From positions 1 through 21,508 of the IMG/VR virus record IMGVR_UViG_3300042556_000803: a stretch of 21,508 bases of DNA. One strand, written 5' to 3'. Below the pieces are notes generated by a model. The model was not told the DNA's origin. It did not search any database and worked only from the letters and a program-made list of their open reading frames with translations. Of the stretch, positions 1-7,855 are shown in pieces. The stretch comes from a virus. The translations under genes and the position numbers were made by a program. Within the stretch, counting starts at the first letter, position 1, and the number at the start of each line of letters is the position of its first letter.

Positions 1-2713
1 CACGCTGCTTTGGCGTAACCGTGACTGGCTTGCCGTCGGGCAGGGTTGCGCCCTCATCGGCAAGGGCAACCTGATTGACCAGTGCCAGAATCTCCTCGCT
101 ACCGATTCCGCCGAAGGAGTCCGGGCGATTTGCGGCGGCATCCTCCTGCTCTATCTCCATGATCGCAAGGTCGATCGCGGCGATAGCATCGAGATATCCC
201 TGCTTCCCAAGTTGGGAAACAGCGCGACTCATCGCGGCCTTCGACTCCGGCGTGACCGGGCCGATGATGTTGCGGACGGTCAGTCTTTCCGGCTGGGCAG
301 GCGCTGGAGCCGGAGCCGCAGCCGGAGCAGGAGCAGGCGCGGGAGCCGGAGCAGGGGCCGGGGCTGGCGCAGGTTGACCAGCAGCCGGGGCCGGAGCCGG
401 AGCCGCAGGTGTTGCGGCAGCAGGCGCAGGCGCGGGCTGAGGGGTGGGCGTCGCAGTGGACGCGGGGGCCGGCTGGGCCGGTTGCGGCTGGGACATGGCC
501 GCCTCCCGTGCGGCACGCATGACCTCAAGGCCACGCTGCGCGGCCTCGATCGTGAACCCGAACTTGCCCGGGGTGTACGCCTTGTTGTTCTTGGCCGCCT
601 CTTGTAGGCCACGGTACAACTTGAGCGCACTCATCGCCGAACGACCACGGACGCCAGCGCGAATCAGCATCTGGTTGAACCAGCCGGGTACGGCGTCGCC
701 ACGGAAGAGCGCCTCGGTGCCGTTCTGGATCAACTGGGCAACACCCTCGACCTCGGCCATCGTGCCGGCCATTCGCTGCTCGATCGCGCCAACCGCGTCG
801 GTTGATCCCGCCTTGCCCTGCGACTGAGCAATGATCTCGGCGATCGAACGCCGGACGACCGGGTCGATGCCGGCCTGCTGCGACCAGTAGTTGGCCGCCG
901 CCTCCAGCATTGACTTGTCGTCCACCGTGCTGCGAAGGGCAGCCCACAGGCCACTGTCGCTGAACTGCGCCCAGTGCGTGATCTCATGGAACGCGAGGCC
1001 CATGATGCCAGCGAACGTGCTGTTGCCATCGGCGCGAAGGAACACGGTGTCTGGTGTCTGCCCGCTGAAGAATGCAGGCTGCGATTCGGCAGCACCGTCG
1101 TACCACTGGACCTTGAATCCAAACTTCTCGATCTGAGCCTGTGCTGCCTTCTGCTGCTTGGTCGAAGCCGAAGCCGGCTGGTAGTTCATTCCCGCAAGGA
1201 TGTCGGTCGCAGACATCTGGGTCGTCGGGCGGGCGCTCGACGCAATACTCGCAGCACTGAGATAGTTCAGTTGCGACGCTGAGTAATCGGCAGCCGTTGT
1301 CGCGGCAACCCGCCGCGCATTCTCCAGTGCTGCTTCCAGCGTAGATACTTCGCCCTCAATAGCCTGAGTGCGCTGCTGATCCTTGCCTCGGCGTGATCGT
1401 TCCAGTTCCTTGCGCTTCTGTGCAACCTCGGCGCTGGCATTGGCTACTGCCTCCTTGGACCGGGCGAGATCCGCGCCGGCCTGCATCAAAGCCTGCTGGG
1501 ATCGCTGTTCTTCTACGAGGCGTTCCTGCGGCGTCATCGCGTCGAGAGCCGCTGCACGCTGCGGGAGGATTTCGCGGATGTATGCAGGATCGGCGTACTT
1601 GCTGCCGGCCTCGCGAAGCAGACGATTGGTCTCGCGACGCTTGGACAGTTCGACCGGGATGTTGATTGCGCCAGCGCCGAAGCCGCCGAACCCGCCGTAG
1701 AGAGCGTCCGTCGCAGCCTGCGAGAACACGTCGCCCCACGACTCGACCTCCATACCGGTGATCCCGGTCGCCTTCACACCGGCCTGCAAGACAGGCACGA
1801 GACCTTCCTCAAGGAAGTTAGCCCCGTACATCCCACCAACAGTCTTGACGATTCCCCTCGCACCCGGCTGTGCGAACCACTGAGCGACCCCGGTCTTGGC
1901 AAGTTTCTGGGCAACCCCAGCGCCAATCCACTCGGTCACGCCTTCGATCGCCGCGCTGGTAAGGCCAGCCGTCACCTTCTGAAACTGGCTGTAGTCGCCG
2001 GTCGTCAGGCCGGCAGCGAACGCCTGCTCGTACTCGTCAATGCCGCCGCCGTAGCCCTGCAAGCCCATCGCTGCAATGCCAACATACGGGCTGGCCGCGA
2101 ACGCAACCGCGCTGTACGCGCCGCTGCCGACCGCCATACCGATGTTGCCGGCGATGCTGCCCTCGGGGATCGCCTTGGCAGACTCGCGCTGCGCTCCACT
2201 CCAGAATGCGTCCGGCCCATACGGCATCAGATTGCTGGCACCGCGAATCGTGCTGATAACGCCCTGCGTCACGCCAGCCTTGATGCCCTCGCCGAACATT
2301 CCGACGACGCCGGTATCGGCCATCTCGGCCTCGCGAGCCACATCCTGCTGTTCCGACTCGCGCTGAATCAACTTGTCAAGGAAGCCGATCTGTTGCTGCT
2401 TCAGATCCGCCTCTTGCGGGGTGAGGATGCCAGACGCAAGTTCCTCTTCCAGTTCGTTGCGCGTGTAGATCGTCTTGGCCCGGTCGATGAACTTCGTCAC
2501 ATCGCCGAACTCTTCAACCACCCCGCCAATCGACAGCAGATTCGTGGGGTCAATGCTGCCGGCCATGTCGGCGAACGCACGACCAAGGTCCATGAACTTC
2601 CGGTCCTCGGTGGATCGCTGACCAAGAGCCTTCTTGCTCCTCCGGTACTGATCCAGCGACTCGGCCAGTGGGTCAGTGCCGTCAGGCTGCGGGAAGAACG
2701 AGAATTGGCTCAT
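1..2713 (-). CDS. Giant internal virion (ejection) protein with HExxH zincin motif, C-terminus cut off by window edge
   Basis: The frame is open from ATG 2713 to the left edge: 904 codons with no stop. ATG follows the previous stop by 2 nt. Residues about 175-260 and 335-350 are Gly/Ala-rich and hydrophobic, which could suit membrane insertion. About 400-475 look coiled-coil. Residues 576-580 read HEITH inside GLAFHEITHWAQF, the zinc-binding helix of gluzincin-type metallopeptidases; E654 or E656 (MAEVEGVAQL) are candidate third ligands. Residues about 740-808 are a Pro/Ala linker, followed by a further helical region. As the last and largest gene after the nozzle and three smaller ejection candidates, it sits where T7 keeps gp16, but I see no lytic transglycosylase motif in the visible part. 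The peptidase is therefore inferred to help DNA passage through the envelope or to mature virion proteins. Frame and motif are certain; ejection role and activity are inference. Confidence 0.8.
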   Translation of the reverse strand, partial: MSQFSFFPQPDGTDPLAESLDQYRRSKKALGQRSTEDRKFMDLGRAFADMAGSIDPTNLLSIGGVVEEFGDVTKFIDRAKTIYTRNELEEELASGILTPQEADLKQQQIGFLDKLIQRESEQQDVAREAEMADTGVVGMFGEGIKAGVTQGVISTIRGASNLMPYGPDAFWSGAQRESAKAIPEGSIAGNIGMAVGSGAYSAVAFAASPYVGIAAMGLQGYGGGIDEYEQAFAAGLTTGDYSQFQKVTAGLTSAAIEGVTEWIGAGVAQKLAKTGVAQWFAQPGARGIVKTVGGMYGANFLEEGLVPVLQAGVKATGITGMEVESWGDVFSQAATDALYGGFGGFGAGAINIPVELSKRRETNRLLREAGSKYADPAYIREILPQRAAALDAMTPQERLVEEQRSQQALMQAGADLARSKEAVANASAEVAQKRKELERSRRGKDQQRTQAIEGEVSTLEAALENARRVAATTAADYSASQLNYLSAASIASSARPTTQMSATDILAGMNYQPASASTKQQKAAQAQIEKFGFKVQWYDGAAESQPAFFSGQTPDTVFLRADGNSTFAGIMGLAFHEITHWAQFSDSGLWAALRSTVDDKSMLEAAANYWSQQAGIDPVVRRSIAEIIAQSQGKAGSTDAVGAIEQRMAGTMAEVEGVAQLIQNGTEALFRGDAVPGWFNQMLIRAGVRGRSAMSALKLYRGLQEAAKNNKAYTPGKFGFTIEAAQRGLEVMRAAREAAMSQPQPAQPAPASTATPTPQPAPAPAAATPAAPAPAPAAGQPAPAPAPAPAPAPAPAPAAAPAPAPAQPERLTVRNIIGPVTPESKAAMSRAVSQLGKQGYLDAIAAIDLAIMEIEQEDAAANRPDSFGGIGSEEILALVNQVALADEGATLPDGKPVTVTPKQR
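290..496 (-). repeat. Pro/Ala-rich low-complexity linker encoded by hexamer-like repeats
   Basis: Inside the giant ejection protein, residues about 740-808 are almost only Pro and Ala with a few Gln, Thr and Gly. The DNA is a degenerate repeat of units like GGAGCC, GGAGCA and GGGGCC (plus strand). Such linkers are extended and flexible, and they separate the zincin-containing part from the C-terminal region. The repeat can change length by slippage. Confidence 0.85.
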
Positions 2714-2715
2714 GT

Positions 2716-4083
2716 TCAGTTTCCAGAGATTGCCGCGTATGCCTCTTCGATCAGTGCAGGATCGACGCCGTACTTCCCAAGATGCTCAGGCCCGTTCGCC
2801 TGCATCTCATTGTATAGACGTTCGATCATCTTGAACGCCGTTGCGCGTTCATTCTGGTCGCTGCTGCGAAGACGTGAGAAGTACGGATTCTGGGCAATCA
2901 CTTCCAGCGCATTGCGACTGCGGCTCGACAGTCCGCGCACGTCAGCGGGGGCTGGCTGCGACGGCTTGCCGCTCGATGTCTTGGCCGAAGCAGTCGGAGC
3001 AACAACCTGCTGGTCGATCATCAGGCCACCACGCACGCGAGCGATGGCATCCATGATGACCTCGACATCCTGCTCACCAGCCGGCCCCCAGCCCATCGCG
3101 CCGGAGACCTCGTTGAACCGCTGCATGAACTGCTGGAACGTGTTCGCATCAGTAGAACCGTTGGTGACAGATGGCAGCGCAACCGGGCGAGTCATGCCCG
3201 GGAGCAAGCCCTGACGCATCGCATCGACGACCATCGCCAAAGCCATCGGATTCTGCTGCTGCATGGCCCACATTGGCATAGTCATCGTGCGCGGCGTGAT
3301 CCGGTCGCCCTTGGGCCGCATCATCGACATCGCCATATTCACGGCGTTGGCCGCGTTCTGGTTGCCCTGCTCTGACAAGGCAGCAGCGTGCCTTCCAAAG
3401 GTCATGGTTCGACCATCAGCCTGAGCGTCGTCGAGGGCAGACATGGCCTCGGCAAACGACGACGGCACTTCCTGACCACGGTAGACGGTGTAGTCCTCGC
3501 GCCCGGCGCGTGCCTTGATGAACGATTGCAGTCCGCTCATAGCCATGCCGGGGTCCATGTCGTACAGAAGGGTCAGGTATTCGCCGACGATCGGATCCTG
3601 ACTTTCAGACACACGCGACGAGAGTGCGCGGAACTGGCCGGCGAAAGCCTGCTTCTTGGCATCGAGTTCGCGCTGCTGTCGCAACTGGGCGCGAGCGTCG
3701 TCGCGGCTCTGGATCATACCCATCCACTGCGGAAACGTCACCTTGATGACCTGCTCCTGACCGTCCTCGTCCATGAAGGACACGGCTGGCGTACCGCGCA
3801 CGGTGCCGAACCGAAGCATCTCAAGACCCTGAACGTCGCCCTGCTCGATGCCGGCAACCGCCTTGCCGAACGACGGCTGGCCCGCAATGGCCGGATCACC
3901 GACAGCCCAACTCGGGTTGCGGTTCATCCGCTCAAGGACGGAATCAATCTCACCCAAGAACTGACGGTCGCGTTGCTCGCTGGACGCCATCGGGCGAGAC
4001 TGCTCAGGAGCGCCGGATCCGGCCTGAACCGGGAACCCGTCAAGATCCTGCATCATCGATGAGCCAAGGGGTTGTTGCGGCAT
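2716..4083 (-). CDS. Putative internal virion protein, 455 aa, unknown function
   Basis: I do not recognise a family. ATG 4083 is preceded by GAGG with 5-6 nt spacing, and the gene lies 7 nt after the previous stop and 2 nt before the giant ejection protein. The protein is soluble-looking, mostly helical, and rich in Met, Gln and Ala, with the low-complexity start MPQQPLGSSMMQDL. Around residues 255-300 there is an unusual Met-rich stretch (AMSMMRPKG, TMTMPMWAMQQQNP). A Ser/Pro/Ala-rich spacer near residues 360-385 precedes a compact C-terminal helical region. No signal peptide or catalytic motif is visible. Position among the genes after the tail nozzle suggests a virion ejection protein, analogous in place to T7 gp15, but this rests on gene order only. 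Confidence 0.8.
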   Translation of the reverse strand: MPQQPLGSSMMQDLDGFPVQAGSGAPEQSRPMASSEQRDRQFLGEIDSVLERMNRNPSWAVGDPAIAGQPSFGKAVAGIEQGDVQGLEMLRFGTVRGTPAVSFMDEDGQEQVIKVTFPQWMGMIQSRDDARAQLRQQRELDAKKQAFAGQFRALSSRVSESQDPIVGEYLTLLYDMDPGMAMSGLQSFIKARAGREDYTVYRGQEVPSSFAEAMSALDDAQADGRTMTFGRHAAALSEQGNQNAANAVNMAMSMMRPKGDRITPRTMTMPMWAMQQQNPMALAMVVDAMRQGLLPGMTRPVALPSVTNGSTDANTFQQFMQRFNEVSGAMGWGPAGEQDVEVIMDAIARVRGGLMIDQQVVAPTASAKTSSGKPSQPAPADVRGLSSRSRNALEVIAQNPYFSRLRSSDQNERATAFKMIERLYNEMQANGPEHLGKYGVDPALIEEAYAAISGN

Positions 4084-4090
4084 GTGTACC

Positions 4091-4714
4091 TCAGTATGAG
4101 ATGCGGAGTGCTGCCGTGAGCCGCTGGCGGAGATCGTCGTCCATACGCTGGCGCTCGACCGCGCTGAACGGATTGGCTGCGGTGTAGGCCATCAGGCCCT
4201 TGCTGACAGAGTCGGTCGGGACACCCATGCGGAATCCCTCCATCTCGCGCAGCGCACGGAACGCATCCTTGTCGTCCTCGTACTTGATCTTCTCGTATTG
4301 GACTTCCGACTTGGCGACGGCGGCAGCCTCCTCTGGCATCAGACTCATCTTGCGACGAGCCTCGCGAGTCTGCTCGCCTCGCTGCATCGTCGCGGCCATC
4401 GCTTCGCCGACACCGCTGAGTGGCCGGCTGGGATCGCCCTGATAGGACGCAAGACCAGCGGCGATGCCACGGAACATGTCTGGAGCGACCTTGTTCCACG
4501 CATCGCCAAGTTCCGACATGAACGACGGAGATGTCGCACCCGGTGACGGCTGAGATGATGCGCGTGCTGAAACGCGATCGCTGGGGTTGCCCTCGCGATC
4601 CTCTGGAAGGAGGAAGTCTTGGTATGGGACTTGAGTCAGTTGAGATTGGAACCGCTTGCCGGTCATGGCAGACGAAGCCATCTTGCTGATCATGTTCGGA
4701 TTGAGGTATGCCAT
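4091..4714 (-). CDS. Putative internal virion protein, 207 aa, unknown function
   Basis: The reading frame opens further upstream, but the ATG at 4714 (MAYLNPNMISKMASS) is chosen. It has AAGGAG about 7 nt upstream, and the longer form would overlap the previous gene with an implausible Trp/Val-rich leader. The first 35 residues are Met/Ser-rich, 50-75 are a Ser/Pro-rich spacer, and about 80-207 are helical and charged. The segment around QRGEQTREARRKMSLMPEEA looks like an amphipathic or coiled-coil helix. No known domain is recognised. The gene lies 19 nt after the 322-aa protein and 7 nt before the 455-aa protein, within the run of ejection-protein candidates. Function is inferred from position only. 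Confidence 0.75.
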   Translation of the reverse strand: MAYLNPNMISKMASSAMTGKRFQSQLTQVPYQDFLLPEDREGNPSDRVSARASSQPSPGATSPSFMSELGDAWNKVAPDMFRGIAAGLASYQGDPSRPLSGVGEAMAATMQRGEQTREARRKMSLMPEEAAAVAKSEVQYEKIKYEDDKDAFRALREMEGFRMGVPTDSVSKGLMAYTAANPFSAVERQRMDDDLRQRLTAALRISY

Positions 4715-4733
4715 GTTCTTCTCCTTGTTCTTG

Positions 4734-5702
4734 TCAACCGCCACCGCCGCCCATACCACCCATGCCGCCGAAACCACCACCCAGCATTCCCATGCCAGCA
4801 CCCATCAGGGCATTGCCCATCTGTGAATGGAATGCGCCACGGTTCTGGGCAATGTTCATCTGGGCGTTGAACGGCATGGTCAGTGCCGCCTCCTGATACT
4901 CAAACGGCGAGAGCAATTCGCTCTGTCGGTATCCCATGAGGTTGGATTGCATCGACGACATGAGGCCAAGCCGCTGACCGGCGAATCCTTGCTGCATACC
5001 GGCCAGCGCACTTGCGTATGACGTACCCATCTCCGCCAGTCCAGTTGTCATTCTCTGCCGTAGATCGCTAAGTCCACCTGCCTGCGCCTGCGCCAGCGAT
5101 GTTTCACCAGTGGCTTGCGCCTGACGGATGGCGGCCAACTGGCTGGCATACTGCTCTTGGATCACGCCGCGCTGGCGTGCGCCTTCGGCCTGACGAGCAG
5201 CAACAACGCCCTGACCGAAGGTGGTCAGACCAAGACCGCTAAAGGCATTGGCAGCCTGCTGGCGGGCGACGTTCTGCTGCGTGGCAAGATCGACGCTCTC
5301 AAGCATCGCCTGACGGCCAGACGCAGCCTCGCCGTACACGCGCTCCATGCCGGCTGCGTACTGCTGCCGGATGGTGTCGTAGGCGCTCTGGAACTGTGAA
5401 ATGTTCTGCTCGTACCCCTGTCGGTACTGGTCGGTGTTGGCCTGCCGTTCAGCGATGAACCGATTGAGGATCTGGTCGCTCGACTGCTGCTGGTAGTCGA
5501 GGAGCGGCTGGTACAGGCCGGCGGTCTCCCGACCAAGGGTTCCGTAGGCTTTGCCAACTTGCGTACCAATATCGCGAAGACCAGATTGCAACTGCCTGAT
5601 CTGCGACTCCATCGCCTTGCGGGACTTTTTTTGGCCCGCATACGACAGAGCGCCACCACCGCCGATTCCAATGCCAGCCGCGATTGCTTGGAAGATTCCC
5701 AT
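4734..5702 (-). CDS. Putative internal virion/ejection protein, coiled coil with Gly/Met-rich termini, 322 aa
   Basis: ATG 5702 overlaps the nozzle stop (TGATG). The N-terminus (FQAIAAGIGIGGGGALSYAG) is a Gly/Ala-rich hydrophobic segment of the kind seen at the start of many podovirus ejection proteins such as T7 gp14. Residues about 27-215 are Gln/Ala-rich and strongly helical, with long coiled-coil stretches. The C-terminal 35 residues end in Gly/Met repeats (GMLGGGFGGMGGMGGGGG). The combination suggests a protein that travels with the DNA and inserts into the envelope. It also contains A AAA AAG in frame at 5631-5625 (codons 24-26), a classical -1 slippery heptamer, without evidence that it is used. 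Ejection role is inferred from architecture and place after the nozzle gene. Confidence 0.8.
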   Translation of the reverse strand: MGIFQAIAAGIGIGGGGALSYAGQKKSRKAMESQIRQLQSGLRDIGTQVGKAYGTLGRETAGLYQPLLDYQQQSSDQILNRFIAERQANTDQYRQGYEQNISQFQSAYDTIRQQYAAGMERVYGEAASGRQAMLESVDLATQQNVARQQAANAFSGLGLTTFGQGVVAARQAEGARQRGVIQEQYASQLAAIRQAQATGETSLAQAQAGGLSDLRQRMTTGLAEMGTSYASALAGMQQGFAGQRLGLMSSMQSNLMGYRQSELLSPFEYQEAALTMPFNAQMNIAQNRGAFHSQMGNALMGAGMGMLGGGFGGMGGMGGGGG

Positions 5703-7855
5703 CAGGTCACCTCTCGCACGTTTCGCCTCATGCCAACAGCGTCAACCAACACGGACGCACGTTCCAGCGCCCACGGGTAGCCCTGACTGGCAATCTGCAT
5801 GTAGAGCGCACCGGCACGCACGCGGCACCGGAAATGGTTGTTGTTGCCCTCGTACAGTTCACCTAGCGCAAGGTTCTCGGCCTCGATCAGCACGCCAGCA
5901 ATGGTGGCCGTGTCGTCGGACTGGAGTCCTGCTGCGGTCGTAACTCCGTTTGGCACGAAGAAATACTCACCGACCGTCGGGTCTTTACTGTACACCGCGT
6001 TGATCGCCTGCTGCGCGTAGATCAGGTTGTTTGTGTCGGTGTGGTAGATCAGCCAACGCTGGGCGCTGTCAAAGGTGTCACGCTTCAGGTAGTACTCGGT
6101 GTCAGGCGAAACACCGTCGTACACCCGGTTCTCGGGGTCAACGAACGTGCTGCGGGCTTCGTACAACCCGAACTCGGACGGGGCGTAGGCACCGTCCATG
6201 TAGTCCGTGATCGACGCAGGCGTGGCGTCGTCGCCGTCAACCGTCGAGGCGAACGACGAGGTGGAAGCCGCGCCGCCGTCCACGATCGGCTCGTCGCCAA
6301 GGACCACCCGGACGGTCGTCAGGCTGGCAGCGATCGCCTTCTCAGCCGTGTCGCCATAACTCAGGGCAAGCGTCGGGCGGGGCAGATTGCCCTTTACGTC
6401 CAAGTCTGGCAGGTGTTCTTCGCTGTTCAACTCGACCAGAACGTCCCTGACCATGACCCGGGTGCCAAGGTCGCCAATGACCGGACCCAGCGTCAGGTTG
6501 GACAGCACTCGGCGATCAACCGACTGGGCAGCCGTCGGAGGGGTGTAGGTGCCACCTTCGTTGCTGTTGTATCCGCTGGCTGGGTAGCCGTCGATGCCGG
6601 AGATGATCCGGTAGTCAAAGTACCCAATCTTCCCCTCGGCGCTGCCCATCAGGGCCACGGGCGTGCGACCGTCGGACACGACCGCCTGACACGTCGTAAG
6701 TGCGCCGTAGAACGCCGGCTCGTACAGACGCTGCGGGAAGAACCCGCCGGTCTGCTCGCTGTAGAACAGGTGGACGCTGACCGACGGCTGGTCGCGACGG
6801 GTCAGCCAAATCCAGACACCGCGCAACTCAACGTCATACGTCAGCAGGACATCCAGATCCTCCCACTGGGTCTTGCTGAAGAAGGCATCCAGCACGTTCA
6901 GGCTGATCAACTGCGCCCGGTCGAGGCTGAAGTCGTTTGGCGTAACCCGGTACAGCCCCTCGTACCCAAGGATGTAGGCGATCTTCTCAGGCCCGTAGCA
7001 GAACGCACGCGGGCCAACGATGCCGATGTTCCTCGACAACGTGATGATCTGCGGGTCGCCAAGCGCAGGGTCAACCGTCAGGTAGGACATCGACCGCTGG
7101 CCGGCGAACAGGAGGCCAGTATTGCCAAGCGGGATCAGCGCCACGATCCGGTCGCCAAGAGTGCCGTAGTCTGAACCGCCGCCAGCGATAGCATCCGTGA
7201 CGCTGCCAGAAGTTGGATTCCAGTCTTCTGGGTTGTCGATGTGCGACATGAACCAGTTGGTTTCTGCGTCAGCCACGCCGGCCAACACGATGCGTGCTCC
7301 ATACCTCGCTACTAGAGTGGCGTAGTTACTGGTGCCGCTGACCGTGACCTTGATGTGGTCGTACGGATCGGACCACTTCTGAACCTGCGGCACCGTCAGG
7401 CTGATGTCAACCTTGACGTAGTTGATGCCGTCGCATAGGTAGACGTAGTCGTTGAACTGCACTCCCTCGACCGTGCGAACGCTCGCATTCAGCGCCGGCG
7501 TGTGAACTGGTGCCGATGCACCGCCGGCGATCGAGCAGACCGTCGGCACGCCGCCCTTCTCAAGGTAGTACACCACGCCAGCCTTGACGACGATCGTGCG
7601 GTCCTTGATCACCGTCTTGAGTGCGCCAGACGCGCCCGTGTACGCAACACAGCGCACCATGCATTGGACCGGTCCGGCGGTTTCAAATGCGTAGATCGGG
7701 TTGAAGCCAGCGCGTGACGAGAGCCGCATCCTCCGACGCCCTTGGTCCACGGGCATCACATTGAGGATGTCCTGCGAGAACCCCGGAGGGACGGACGAGA
7801 ACTGAGTGTCAGTCGTCCAGCCCTTGTACGGGAGGTTGGCTCCGATGTAGGGCAT
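5702..7855 (-). CDS. Tail nozzle / tail tubular protein B-like (P22 gp10 / T7 gp12 type), 717 aa
   Basis: This large beta-rich protein begins MPYIGANLPYKGW with VPPGFSQDILNVMPVDQG soon after. That layout resembles the opening of podovirus nozzle proteins, which first position the protein on the adaptor ring and then form a beta-propeller. Repeated segments such as FAGQRSMSYLTV, IAYILGYEGLYRVT and VWIWLTRRDQPSV look like propeller blades. In this family the protein forms the hexameric distal tube of the short tail and binds fibres. The start overlaps the fibre stop (TGATG), and the stop overlaps the start of the first ejection candidate. Assignment rests on size, fold impression and position before the ejection proteins; exact family membership is not proven. 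Confidence 0.7.
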   Translation of the reverse strand: MPYIGANLPYKGWTTDTQFSSVPPGFSQDILNVMPVDQGRRRMRLSSRAGFNPIYAFETAGPVQCMVRCVAYTGASGALKTVIKDRTIVVKAGVVYYLEKGGVPTVCSIAGGASAPVHTPALNASVRTVEGVQFNDYVYLCDGINYVKVDISLTVPQVQKWSDPYDHIKVTVSGTSNYATLVARYGARIVLAGVADAETNWFMSHIDNPEDWNPTSGSVTDAIAGGGSDYGTLGDRIVALIPLGNTGLLFAGQRSMSYLTVDPALGDPQIITLSRNIGIVGPRAFCYGPEKIAYILGYEGLYRVTPNDFSLDRAQLISLNVLDAFFSKTQWEDLDVLLTYDVELRGVWIWLTRRDQPSVSVHLFYSEQTGGFFPQRLYEPAFYGALTTCQAVVSDGRTPVALMGSAEGKIGYFDYRIISGIDGYPASGYNSNEGGTYTPPTAAQSVDRRVLSNLTLGPVIGDLGTRVMVRDVLVELNSEEHLPDLDVKGNLPRPTLALSYGDTAEKAIAASLTTVRVVLGDEPIVDGGAASTSSFASTVDGDDATPASITDYMDGAYAPSEFGLYEARSTFVDPENRVYDGVSPDTEYYLKRDTFDSAQRWLIYHTDTNNLIYAQQAINAVYSKDPTVGEYFFVPNGVTTAAGLQSDDTATIAGVLIEAENLALGELYEGNNNHFRCRVRAGALYMQIASQGYPWALERASVLVDAVGMRRNVREVT

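Noticed and set aside
75-377. Plus-strand frame ending in a long Ala-Gly repeat
   Set aside because: It is the reverse reading of the Pro/Ala linker repeat in the minus-strand ejection gene, not a silk-like protein.
2393-3214. 273-codon plus-strand frame across the junction of the two left-most ejection genes
   Set aside because: It spans two coding genes and their junction antisense, without ribosome site or recognisable domain.
4715-4801. Upstream extension of the 207-aa protein with a Trp/Val-rich leader resembling a signal peptide
   Set aside because: It overlaps the end of the 322-aa gene in another frame, where DNA encodes the Gly/Met tail; the internal ATG at 4714 has a good ribosome site.
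6041-7174. 377-codon plus-strand frame opposite the nozzle gene
   Set aside because: Shadow of the 717-aa gene; composition is that of reversed codons (Val, Arg, Gln, Asp).
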